A stretch of 5,136 nucleotides of DNA from Oscillospiraceae bacterium (GTDB lineage: Bacteria > Bacillota > Clostridia > Oscillospirales > Ruminococcaceae), in contig DXWR01000067.1 in the NCBI GenBank assembly GCA_019416775.1, positions 1 through 5,136 on the forward strand. Reading direction: 5' to 3'. The first letter of the stretch is position 1, and every line of letters begins with the position of its first letter. Below are positions 1 to 5,136 of this stretch, piece by piece. The translations under genes were made by a program, and so were the position numbers. Under the pieces are notes generated by a model. It did no database searches. It was given only the letters and a program-made list of their open reading frames with translations, and had not been told where the DNA came from.

Positions 1-375
1 GCTTAAAGGGATTGAAGAAGGAAGCGTCCACGCCTAGAGAGACGCAGAAGGTGGTCACCACCGAAGCCAGCAGGAAAAACAAAATAAAAAGGGAAAAGAG
101 CGCTGAAGGCGGAAGGTGTTTTTCTCTTCCACCCCGGCCCGCTTTGCTTGGATGATCTTCCACAACGCCAATCCTAAAGTGATGGGGATGATAGCTAAGG
201 TTCGGGTGAGCTTGACGATGGTGGCGCCATTCAGGGCGTTGGCGCCGGGGTGCATCTCGTCCCAGGCGCAGGCCGCCGCTGTCACCGAAGAGGTGTCATT
301 CACCGCCGTCCCTGCAAACAAGGCAAAGCCTTCCAATGAAAGGAGAGCTTGGGGAAGCTCTTGGGAAACCCTCAC
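1..375 (-). pseudogene. YeiH/UPF0324 (putative sulfate exporter family) membrane protein, 5'-truncated and frameshifted remnant
   Basis: Read on the minus strand, this stretch encodes a signature block of the YeiH/UPF0324 family (Cons_hypoth698): AGTAVNDTSSVTAAA, then NGATIVKLTRTLAIIPITLGLALW. These proteins have about 10 membrane segments, usually run 320-350 residues, and are annotated as putative sulfate exporters; that function is not firmly proven. The conserved block normally lies around residue 200, but here recognisable homology begins only near position 360-375, so the N-terminal half is missing. The open frame then stops at 55-57 (residues ...FCFSCWLRW). The next frame continues the family sequence as ILFFLLASVVTTF and then LGVDASFFNPFK to the left edge. 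One extra base in the A-run at 86-90 would restore FPFFILFFLLAS. The GTG at 373-375 lacks a convincing ribosome site. It is most likely a decaying gene remnant; a sequencing error could explain the frameshift but not the missing N-terminus. The 3' end lies outside the window. Confidence 0.75.
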
Positions 376-466
376 CGTTTTTCCTAAAAAGATAGCTTGA
401 TTTTTGGAAGAAGGGCAGAAAAATCCGGTTTCTCCGAAAATTTCCCCTTAAATCCAGCCGTGGCAC

Positions 467-495
467 TTGCTTTTTTGGTGAAAACCCGGTACAAT
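467..495 (+). promoter_or_regulatory. sigma-A promoter of guaA
   Basis: A -35 element TTGCTT (467-472) and a -10 element TACAAT (490-495) are separated by 17 bases, the optimal spacing. Transcription would start near 502, leaving a leader of only about 40 nt. That is too short for a purine riboswitch aptamer plus expression platform, so guaA shows no sign of the guanine-riboswitch control seen in some Bacillota. Confidence 0.7.
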
Positions 496-532
496 AAAGG
501 GTATTCCATCATACACCTACGAGAAAAAAGGC

Positions 533-539
533 AGGAGGT
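533..539 (+). promoter_or_regulatory. ribosome binding site of guaA
   Basis: AGGAGGT lies five bases before the ATG at 545. It is a near-perfect Shine-Dalgarno sequence and fixes the start of guaA. Confidence 0.85.
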
Positions 540-544
540 ACTCC

Positions 545-2077
545 ATGACCCACGAAACCGTGATTGTACTGGATTTTGGCGGACAGTATAACCAGCTCAT
601 TGCACGCCGGGTGCGTGAATGCGGGGTGTACTGCGAAGTCAAGTCCTATAAAACTCCATTGGCTGAACTGCTGGCCATGAATCCCAAAGGGATCATCTTC
701 ACCGGCGGGCCCAACAGCGTTTATCTGGAGGAATCCCCCCACATCGAAAAGGATATTTTTGAACAGGACATCCCGATTTTGGGTATTTGCTACGGCAGTC
801 AGCTGATGGCATATACCTTGGGTGGGAGTGTGGCCAGCGCCGTTACCAGCGAGTATGGTAAAACCGAAACGAAGTTCGACACTGCCAGCCTGTTGTTTAC
901 CGGTCTGCCGGAACAAGGCATTACCTGGATGAGCCATACCGACTACATCAACGGTTTGCCGGAGGGCTTTACCGTCACAGCCCACACCGCCGACTGTCCG
1001 GTAGCCGCCATGGAAAATCCGGATAAGAAACTCTATGCCGTGCAGTACCATCCGGAAGTGATGCACACCGAAAACGGGTTGCAGATGCTCCACAATTTCT
1101 TGTTTCAGGTCTGTGGCTGCGCCGGGGACTGGAGCATGAGCAGCTACGCCAAAACCGCCATTGCCCAGATCCGGGAAACGGTGGGAGACGGCAAGGTGCT
1201 GCTGGCCCTCAGCGGCGGAGTCGATTCTTCCGTGCTGGCGGCTCTGCTGAGCAAGGCCATCGGCGACCAGCTCACCTGTATCTTCGTGGATCACGGCCTG
1301 ATGCGGAAAAACGAAGGGGACGAGGTGGAAAACGCCTTTGCCGGCTGGGACATTAACTTTATTCGCTGCAACGCCGGGGAGCAGTTCCTCTCCCGCCTGG
1401 CTGGAGTCACTGAACCGGAAGCTAAGCGGAAGATTATCGGGGAAGAGTTTATCCGAGTGTTTGAAGCCGAAGCGAAAAAGATTGGCAAAGTGGACTACCT
1501 GGCGCAAGGCACTATTTATCCTGACGTGATTGAATCCGGTGCTGGGGATGCCGCCGTCATCAAGAGCCACCACAATGTGGGCGGTCTGCCGGATCACGTA
1601 GACTTCAAAGAAATCATCGAGCCTTTGCGTCTGTTGTTCAAAGACGAAGTCCGGCAGCTGGGCACCGAACTGGGTCTGAGCCCGGTACTGGTGTGGCGGC
1701 AGCCCTTCCCGGGTCCGGGTCTGGCCATTCGGATCATTGGAGAAATCACTCCGGAAAAGGTGCGGATCCTCCAGGACGCTGACGCCATCTTCCGGGAAGA
1801 GATTGCAAAGGCAGGACTGGACCGCAGCGTGAACCAGTATTTCGCCGTTCTCACTTCCATGCGCAGTGTGGGAGTGATGGGAGATTCCCGAACTTACGAT
1901 TACACTCTGGCCCTTCGTGCCGTCACTACTTCCGACTTCATGACCGCTGACTTTGCCAAGCTCCCCTATGAGCTTCTGGCTCAGGTCAGCAGCCGGGTAG
2001 TCAATGAAGTGGGCAGCATCAACCGTGTGGTGTACGATGTCACTACTAAGCCTCCGGCGACGATTGAGTGGGAATAA
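545..2077 (+). CDS. guaA: GMP synthase (glutamine-hydrolysing)
   Basis: GuaA makes GMP from XMP, ATP and glutamine in the cytoplasm, the last step of guanine nucleotide synthesis. The 510-residue product is full length for the family. Residues 1-190 are a class I glutamine amidotransferase with nucleophile Cys82 in GICYGSQL and His169/Glu171 in QYHPEV. Residues from about 200 to 390 are the ATP-pyrophosphatase synthetase domain, with the PP-loop SGGVDSS at 223-229 and the conserved DHGLMRKNEGDEV stretch. The C-terminal dimerisation and XMP-binding domain includes FPGPGLAIR and ends in the characteristic KPPATIEWE. The start is set by a strong ribosome site and by MTHETVIVLDFGGQYNQLI matching the family N-terminus. 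The gene stands alone, with its own promoter at 467-495 and a terminator at 2115-2163. No key residue is missing. The identification is secure from sequence motifs. Confidence 0.98.
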   Translation: MTHETVIVLDFGGQYNQLIARRVRECGVYCEVKSYKTPLAELLAMNPKGIIFTGGPNSVYLEESPHIEKDIFEQDIPILGICYGSQLMAYTLGGSVASAVTSEYGKTETKFDTASLLFTGLPEQGITWMSHTDYINGLPEGFTVTAHTADCPVAAMENPDKKLYAVQYHPEVMHTENGLQMLHNFLFQVCGCAGDWSMSSYAKTAIAQIRETVGDGKVLLALSGGVDSSVLAALLSKAIGDQLTCIFVDHGLMRKNEGDEVENAFAGWDINFIRCNAGEQFLSRLAGVTEPEAKRKIIGEEFIRVFEAEAKKIGKVDYLAQGTIYPDVIESGAGDAAVIKSHHNVGGLPDHVDFKEIIEPLRLLFKDEVRQLGTELGLSPVLVWRQPFPGPGLAIRIIGEITPEKVRILQDADAIFREEIAKAGLDRSVNQYFAVLTSMRSVGVMGDSRTYDYTLALRAVTTSDFMTADFAKLPYELLAQVSSRVVNEVGSINRVVYDVTTKPPATIEWE

Positions 2078-2114
2078 TCCAAACTTTTCCAATTAATAAT
2101 GTTTCACATAAAAT

Positions 2115-2163
2115 CCTCCCCGGCCGGTCAAAAATTTTTTGACGGGTTTTGGGGATGGTTTTT
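2115..2163 (+). terminator. intrinsic terminator after guaA
   Basis: CCTCCCC (2115-2121) pairs with GGGGATGG (2151-2158, one bulged T). An inner inverted repeat, GTCAAA (2127-2132) with TTTGAC (2138-2143), is flanked by a CC/GG pair. TTTTT follows directly at 2159-2163. The outer and inner stems are separated by an internal loop, so the exact fold is uncertain. Hairpin plus U-run just after a stop codon is typical of factor-independent termination. Confidence 0.6.
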
Positions 2164-2187
2164 CTTCTAGATTCCAATGAAAGCCTG

Positions 2188-2196
2188 TGATACAAT
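2188..2196 (+). promoter_or_regulatory. extended -10 promoter of the DUF3795 gene
   Basis: TGATACAAT (2188-2196) is an extended -10 element (TGn followed by TACAAT). The -35 position 17 bases upstream holds only TAGATT (2168-2173), a weak match, so recognition would rely on the TG extension. It lies downstream of the guaA terminator, indicating a separate transcript with a leader of about 25-30 nt. Confidence 0.55.
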
Positions 2197-2229
2197 AAAA
2201 AAAGATAAAAGAAAAACGGAGGTGCATCT

Positions 2230-2676
2230 ATGCTTTCTCTTTGCGGAACCGATTGCTGTGAGAAGTGCCCTCAAAGGGAAATCTGCGGCGGCTGCGTCCA
2301 GACCGGCGGGCACCCTTTTGGCGGAAGCTGCGTGGCGGCCCAACAGATTCAAAACGGCGGGATGGAGGAATTTTTGAGCTTCAAGGAGAATCTTATCCAA
2401 GAAATCAACGCGCTGGAAATCCCAGCACTCATTGTCACAGATTTGAATCTGCTCAATGGCAGTTATGTCAATTTGGAATATTGTCTGCCCAATGGACAAA
2501 AGGTCAAATTGCTGGAAGACAATAAGGTGTACCTGGGCAATCAGATTGAGATACCGGGAAACGATCGTTGTTACGGCGTGGTGGGGGATGAAAACTATTT
2601 GTTGGTGTGCACCTATGGATGCAATGGAGCCGATCCCTGGATCATCTGCTATCAGCAGCGAAAAAAGAAAACTTAA
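2230..2676 (+). CDS. DUF3795-type cysteine-rich small protein
   Basis: This gene encodes 148 residues. The first 37 or so form a cysteine-rich module typical of DUF3795 proteins: Cys5, Cys9, Cys10, Cys13, Cys19, Cys22 and Cys34, in the pattern CGTDCCEKC, then CGGC, then GGHPFGGSC. Such spacing suggests a zinc or iron-sulfur site, but the family has no established function. The rest is a soluble alpha/beta region containing TDLNLLNGSYVNLEY and LPNGQKVKLLEDNKVYLGNQ, with more cysteines in DRCYG and VCTYGCNG. It resembles hypothetical clostridial proteins that carry the same N-terminal module. There is no signal peptide or membrane segment, so it is probably cytoplasmic. GGAGGT at 2218-2223 lies six bases before the ATG and sets the start. 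It has its own promoter and a short terminator, so co-transcription with guaA or the MATE gene is not expected. The family call is from memory of the pattern; function is unknown. Confidence 0.85.
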   Translation: MLSLCGTDCCEKCPQREICGGCVQTGGHPFGGSCVAAQQIQNGGMEEFLSFKENLIQEINALEIPALIVTDLNLLNGSYVNLEYCLPNGQKVKLLEDNKVYLGNQIEIPGNDRCYGVVGDENYLLVCTYGCNGADPWIICYQQRKKKT

Positions 2677-2698
2677 CTATAAATAGAATTTAGAATAC

Positions 2699-2721
2699 CA
2701 GGAATTGCTATCCTGTTTTTT
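2699..2721 (+). terminator. short intrinsic terminator after the DUF3795 gene
   Basis: CAGGA (2699-2703) pairs with TCCTG (2711-2715) across a seven-base loop, followed at once by six T residues (2716-2721). A five-pair stem is short, but the position 22 bases after the stop codon and the T-run support a terminator. Confidence 0.5.
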
Positions 2722-2735
2722 CTGCTGTTTTGGAG

Positions 2736-2752
2736 AATGGTTTTCAATCATT
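2736..2752. promoter_or_regulatory. imperfect inverted repeat, possible regulator site upstream of the MATE promoter
   Basis: AATGGTTTTCAATCATT reads AATGgTT-ttc-AAtCATT: two seven-base arms with one mismatch around a three-base centre. It ends 35 bases before the -35 hexamer of the MATE promoter, a position suited to an activator or accessory operator. The regulator is unknown and such short repeats can occur by chance. Confidence 0.3.
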
Positions 2753-2772
2753 GAGGAAATAAATACATTGAT

Positions 2773-2787
2773 GAGGAGCTCTTCCTC
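2773..2787. promoter_or_regulatory. inverted repeat abutting the -35 element of the MATE promoter
   Basis: GAGGA (2773-2777) and TCCTC (2783-2787) form a five-base inverted repeat with a GCTCT centre, ending directly against the TTGACA at 2788. A protein bound here would touch RNA polymerase, so it is a candidate operator. Evidence is position and symmetry only. Confidence 0.3.
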
Positions 2788-2816
2788 TTGACACAGTTCA
2801 CGTCCTATGCTATCCT
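2788..2816 (+). promoter_or_regulatory. strong sigma-A promoter of the MATE gene
   Basis: A perfect -35 TTGACA (2788-2793) and -10 TATCCT (2811-2816) are 17 bases apart, and TGC at 2808-2810 gives an extended -10. Transcription should start near 2822-2824, about 120 nt before the ATG at 2943. This leaves a long leader that holds the hairpins described separately. Confidence 0.75.
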
Positions 2817-2833
2817 ATCCTTACTAAAACTTG

Positions 2834-2924
2834 GTGTGGATTTTTCAGTCAGCTTTGACTTTTTTCGCCACGCAGTGCGCCTTTGACCCGGCCATTGCGT
2901 GGCGCTTTTTGTGGAAAAATCCAT
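2834..2924 (+). promoter_or_regulatory. structured 5' leader of the MATE gene; candidate riboswitch/attenuator (guanidine-IV/mepA motif-like hypothesis)
   Basis: The leader between promoter and start codon has several precise pairings. Hairpin A: AGTCA (2847-2851) with TGACT (2856-2860), GCTT loop, then T to 2865. Hairpin B: 2866-2877 with 2893-2904, plus an inner GCC/GGC stem (2879-2881 with 2890-2892). An outer stem, TGGATTTTTC (2837-2846) with GAAAAATCCA (2914-2923), is perfect over ten pairs and would enclose both hairpins as a three-way junction. GTGTGG (2834-2839) can instead pair with CCACGC (2868-2873, one wobble), which would destroy hairpin B, the terminator. CTTTGAC occurs twice, in hairpin A (2853-2859) and in the loop of hairpin B (2881-2887). 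Such mutually exclusive folds are what a transcription attenuator needs. Guanidine-IV (mepA motif) riboswitches precede clostridial MATE genes and act as transcriptional on-switches. That assignment is inference; the consensus was not compared. Confidence 0.5.
2866..2910 (+). terminator. terminator hairpin inside the MATE leader
   Basis: CGCCACGCAGTG (2866-2877) pairs with CATTGCGTGGCG (2893-2904) over 12 pairs including one G-T wobble. An inner three-pair extension has one bulged C. CTTTTT (2905-2910) follows. It is the strongest hairpin in the window's intergenic DNA and lies between the promoter and the MATE start codon, so unregulated read-through would be poor. That points to conditional termination, or alternatively to the 3' end of a small RNA of about 90 nt. 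Confidence 0.7.
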
Positions 2925-2931
2925 TCTGTTT

Positions 2932-2938
2932 GGAGGAG
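2932..2938 (+). promoter_or_regulatory. ribosome binding site of the MATE gene
   Basis: GGAGGAG lies just before the ATG at 2943. It shows that translation starts at 2943 rather than at the in-frame TTG at 2883, which falls within the loop of the terminator hairpin. Confidence 0.8.
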
Positions 2939-2942
2939 AAGT

Positions 2943-4289
2943 ATGAGTCAAGATTTTATGAAGGAACGGCCGGTGCTGCCGCTGCTGCTTTCCATGGCCC
3001 TGCCCATGGTATTGTCCATGCTGGTGAATTCCCTGTACAATATTGTGGACAGCCTGTTTGTGGCCCAGATCAGCGAGGACGCCATGACCGCATTGTCGTT
3101 GGTGTACCCGGTGCAGAACTTCATCAACGCCGTGGGCATCGGCTTCGGCATCGGCATCAACGCTGTGATCTCCATACATCTGGGGGCAGGGGAGGAGGAC
3201 CAAGCTAATCGGGCCGCCGCTCAGGGCTTGCTGCTGGTGACTGTTCATGGAGTAGTGATGACCGTTGGCGGTATTTTGCTGATGCCCTGGTTTTTGAGCC
3301 TGTTTACCCAGTCCCAAACGGTGATTGATCTGGGGGTGCGGTACTCCAATGTGGTGTTCCTTTTCACCTTGATGTTGGGATTAGGGGTGGCTTTTGAAAA
3401 GATCTTTCAGGCAGTGGGCCGGATGAAAACCACCATGGTGAGCCTGATGGCGGGCTGCATCGCCAACATTATCCTGGACCCTATGATGATCTTCGGCTTT
3501 GGCCCCATCCCTGCCATGGGCATTGAGGGGGCGGCTTTGGCCACCGGCATAGGCCAGACTTTGTCCTTTGTGATTTATTTGTTTGTCTACCGACTGCGGC
3601 CTATCCGGGTGCAGCTTCATTGGAGGGACTTCCGCCCCCGGGCCAACATGGTGGGACGGATCTACGCCATCGGCATTCCCGCCACTTTAAATTTGGCCCT
3701 GCCTTCTCTGTTGATCAGCGCCCTCAACGCCATTTTGGCAGCTTATGATCAGGTGTACATTCTGATTTTGGGCATCTACTATAAGCTGCAAACCTTTCTC
3801 TACCTGCCCGCCAACGGGTTAGTACAGGGAATGCGCCCTTTGATGGGCTTTAACTTTGGGGCAGGGGAGTACCGGCGGCTGAAACAGATTTACAAGTGGG
3901 TGCTGTTGCTCAGTGGTGGGATCATGCTCATCGGCACCATCCTCTGCTTAGCGGTACCGGAAACGTTGATGGGCTTATTCACCCAAAATCCTCACACCAT
4001 CCAGGCAGGGGGAACGGCACTGCGGATTATCAGCGCAGGTTTTGTAATTTCCGCCGTGTCGGTGACCTCTTCCGGCGCCTTGGAAGGATTGGGAAAGGGA
4101 TTGCCCAGTTTGACTATCTCCCTGTCCCGGTATCTGGTGGTGATTCTCCCGGCGGCTTGGCTGTTGAGCTTGTGGCTGGGAGCCGAAGGGGTGTGGCACG
4201 CCTTCTGGGTCACTGAGCTGCTCTCCGCCGGATTGTCCCTTTGGGTGTACCACCGGGCGGTGAAACAGCCCGCTTCGCCCTTGCCCTGA
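2943..4289 (+). CDS. MATE-family efflux transporter (MepA-like)
   Basis: This encodes a 448-residue inner-membrane antiporter of the MATE family, the usual length, with about 12 hydrophobic segments arranged as two homologous six-helix MatE repeats (roughly residues 10-200 and 235-430). Helix 1 carries LVNSLYNIVDSLFVAQ, whose Asp36 corresponds to the conserved acidic residue of the N-terminal lobe in NorM-type pumps. The conserved GxGxGIGINAVISIHLGAG segment follows, then the second repeat begins near AIGIPATLNLALPSLLISALNAIL. MATE pumps export cationic drugs, dyes or small metabolites using sodium or proton gradients; the substrate cannot be read from sequence. The N-terminal SQDFMKERPVLPLLLSMALPMVLSM is typical of clostridial MepA-like members. 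The gene is transcribed alone from 2788-2816 through a structured leader with a terminator hairpin, suggesting induction by a ligand. If the leader is a guanidine-IV riboswitch, guanidinium or a related cation would be the cargo or inducer. It converges on the LysR gene. Confidence 0.93.
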   Translation: MSQDFMKERPVLPLLLSMALPMVLSMLVNSLYNIVDSLFVAQISEDAMTALSLVYPVQNFINAVGIGFGIGINAVISIHLGAGEEDQANRAAAQGLLLVTVHGVVMTVGGILLMPWFLSLFTQSQTVIDLGVRYSNVVFLFTLMLGLGVAFEKIFQAVGRMKTTMVSLMAGCIANIILDPMMIFGFGPIPAMGIEGAALATGIGQTLSFVIYLFVYRLRPIRVQLHWRDFRPRANMVGRIYAIGIPATLNLALPSLLISALNAILAAYDQVYILILGIYYKLQTFLYLPANGLVQGMRPLMGFNFGAGEYRRLKQIYKWVLLLSGGIMLIGTILCLAVPETLMGLFTQNPHTIQAGGTALRIISAGFVISAVSVTSSGALEGLGKGLPSLTISLSRYLVVILPAAWLLSLWLGAEGVWHAFWVTELLSAGLSLWVYHRAVKQPASPLP

Positions 4290-4304
4290 CAACAAAATAG
4301 TAAG

Positions 4305-4354
4305 AAAAACGCCTTGCCCGTGGGGAAAACCCGTTTCGGACAAGGCGTATTTTA
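4305..4354. terminator. bidirectional terminator between the convergent MATE and LysR genes
   Basis: ACGCCTTG (4309-4316) pairs perfectly with CAAGGCGT (4341-4348). Inner CCG/CGG (4318-4320, 4337-4339) and GGG/CCC pairs extend the stem. On the plus strand it is followed by ATTTTAT, a weak T-run; on the minus strand the A-run at 4305-4309 gives TTTTT. It sits 19 bases after the MATE stop and abuts the LysR stop, so it can serve both transcripts and is stronger for LysR. Confidence 0.75.
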
Positions 4355-5136
4355 TACACTGTTTTTTTCTCGTTCTGCTTGGATGGCCTGTTCCAGCCGT
4401 TCCAAAAATAACTGGGCCGCCGGAGAAAACACCTGGTATTTCTTCCACACCAAATTGAGCCCCGATTCCAGTCTGGGAGACAGCGGCCGGAAACAGAGGG
4501 GACTGTCCGGGCCGGTGTCCGCTAGTTTGTCAATGGTGATAGCATATCCCACGCCGGCTTCCACCAGCATAGCGGCGTTGTAAACCAGATTAAAGGTGGT
4601 CACGATATTCAGTGTGGGAAAATCTGTGCCAAACCAATCGGCAAACTCGTTGCCGGATTGACCGGAAGAAATCGCCTGGCGGGAACAGATCAAGGGCAGG
4701 TCTCGGAGATCTTCCCGTCGGAAAGCTTCTTTTTTGGCCAGAGGATCTTTTTTCGGCAGCAGCACTCCCCAAACATCCTTGGCGGGCAGATCTAGAAAGT
4801 CGTATTTGGACAGATCCGCCGGTTGGATGAGAATTCCGAAATCCAATAGTCCCTTGTCCAGCCGTTCGGTGACATCGGCGGCGTTGCCGCTGTAAAGGTG
4901 ATAGCGGATGCCGGGGTAATCCTCCCGCAGTTCCTTTAAAATTTCGGCGATGGGGCGGATGGCTTGGGTTTCGCCTCCTCCCAGGTAAATCTCTCCGGCA
5001 ACGGCGTTTTCCAGAGTAGAAAATTCCGCTTGAGTTTTGTCTGCCATGGCCACGATTTCTTCCGCCCGGCGGCGCAGCAGCATACCTTCCGAAGTCAGGA
5101 CGACGCGGTGGTTTTTTCGCAGTAACAGGGTACAGC
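4352..5136 (-). CDS. LysR-type transcriptional regulator, 5' end beyond the window
   Basis: About 260 residues are visible on the minus strand; the family usually has 290-310, so roughly the first 35-40 residues lie beyond the right edge. The visible start, TLLLRKNHRVVLTSEGMLLRRRAEEI, is the end of the winged helix-turn-helix (the LF-R-x-V-LT-EG pattern) running into the linker helix. The ATG at 5081-5083 is therefore internal, not the true start. From about visible residue 47 (GEIYLGGGETQAIRPIAEILKEL) comes the periplasmic-binding-like effector domain, with LLDFGILIQP, LPKKDPLAKKE and the late VEAGVGYAITIDKL stretch. LysR regulators bind DNA as tetramers and respond to a small-molecule inducer, often controlling a divergent neighbour, which here would lie off the right edge. 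Its inducer is unknown. Control of the convergent MATE gene is possible but not indicated. Confidence 0.93.
   Translation of the reverse strand, partial: CTLLLRKNHRVVLTSEGMLLRRRAEEIVAMADKTQAEFSTLENAVAGEIYLGGGETQAIRPIAEILKELREDYPGIRYHLYSGNAADVTERLDKGLLDFGILIQPADLSKYDFLDLPAKDVWGVLLPKKDPLAKKEAFRREDLRDLPLICSRQAISSGQSGNEFADWFGTDFPTLNIVTTFNLVYNAAMLVEAGVGYAITIDKLADTGPDSPLCFRPLSPRLESGLNLVWKKYQVFSPAAQLFLERLEQAIQAEREKNSV

Noticed and set aside
496..544. Purine riboswitch ahead of guaA
   Set aside because: The leader from the predicted start site is only about 40 nt and shows no three-stem aptamer or terminator.
509..2092. A 527-codon open frame on the minus strand covering all of guaA
   Set aside because: It mirrors guaA exactly, has no recognisable domain or ribosome site, and arises from the codon bias of the sense gene.
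2734..2752. Fur-box-like sequence upstream of the MATE promoter
   Set aside because: It matches the 19-base Fur consensus at only about 11 positions, including poor agreement in one half, so no named regulator is assigned.
2883..2942. Upstream TTG start adding 20 residues to the MATE protein
   Set aside because: The TTG lies inside the terminator hairpin and has no ribosome site. The ATG at 2943 has GGAGGAG upstream and matches the family N-terminus.
2805..3317. A 170-codon minus-strand open frame overlapping the MATE leader and N-terminus
   Set aside because: It is rich in His and Gln, as expected from the complement of a membrane-protein gene. No family resemblance or start signal is seen.
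5081..5083. ATG as the LysR start codon
   Set aside because: The frame stays open to the window edge and encodes the end of the LysR winged helix-turn-helix upstream of this ATG.
1..5136. CRISPR arrays, tRNA or rRNA genes, insertion-sequence ends
   Set aside because: No regularly spaced repeats, cloverleaf-type sequence, rRNA segments or transposase coding was found on reading both strands.

Overview
The window looks like chromosomal DNA of a Gram-positive anaerobe of the class Clostridia (Bacillota), probably a moderately GC-rich gut member such as an Oscillospirales/Ruminococcaceae-type organism. This rests on the style of the encoded proteins (clostridial GuaA, a DUF3795 protein and a MepA-like MATE transporter), strong GGAGG ribosome binding sites, sigma-A-type promoters and intrinsic terminators. 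The exact taxon is an inference.

Layout, left to right. (1) 1-375, minus strand: the C-terminal part of a YeiH/UPF0324 'putative sulfate exporter' membrane protein. It lacks its N-terminal half and carries a one-base frameshift in an A-run, so it is probably a pseudogene; it runs off the left edge. (2) 467-2077, plus: a sigma-A promoter and an intact guaA (GMP synthase), followed by an intrinsic terminator. (3) 2188-2676, plus: a separately promoted small gene for a cysteine-rich DUF3795 protein, followed by a short terminator. (4) 2736-2942: a regulatory region with two inverted repeats, a strong promoter and a structured leader of about 120 nt containing tandem terminator-like hairpins. (5) 2943-4289, plus: a MATE-family multidrug/cation antiporter. 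(6) 4305-4354: a terminator shared by convergent genes. (7) 4352-5136, minus: a LysR-type regulator whose DNA-binding N-terminus lies beyond the right edge.

The genes do not form one operon. guaA, the DUF3795 gene and the MATE gene each have their own promoter and terminator. The most interesting element is the leader of the MATE gene. A terminator hairpin sits between promoter and start codon, with competing upstream pairings, as in a ligand-controlled transcription attenuator. Guanidine-IV (mepA motif) riboswitches are known ahead of MATE genes of this type in Bacillota and are the leading hypothesis, but the consensus could not be checked here.
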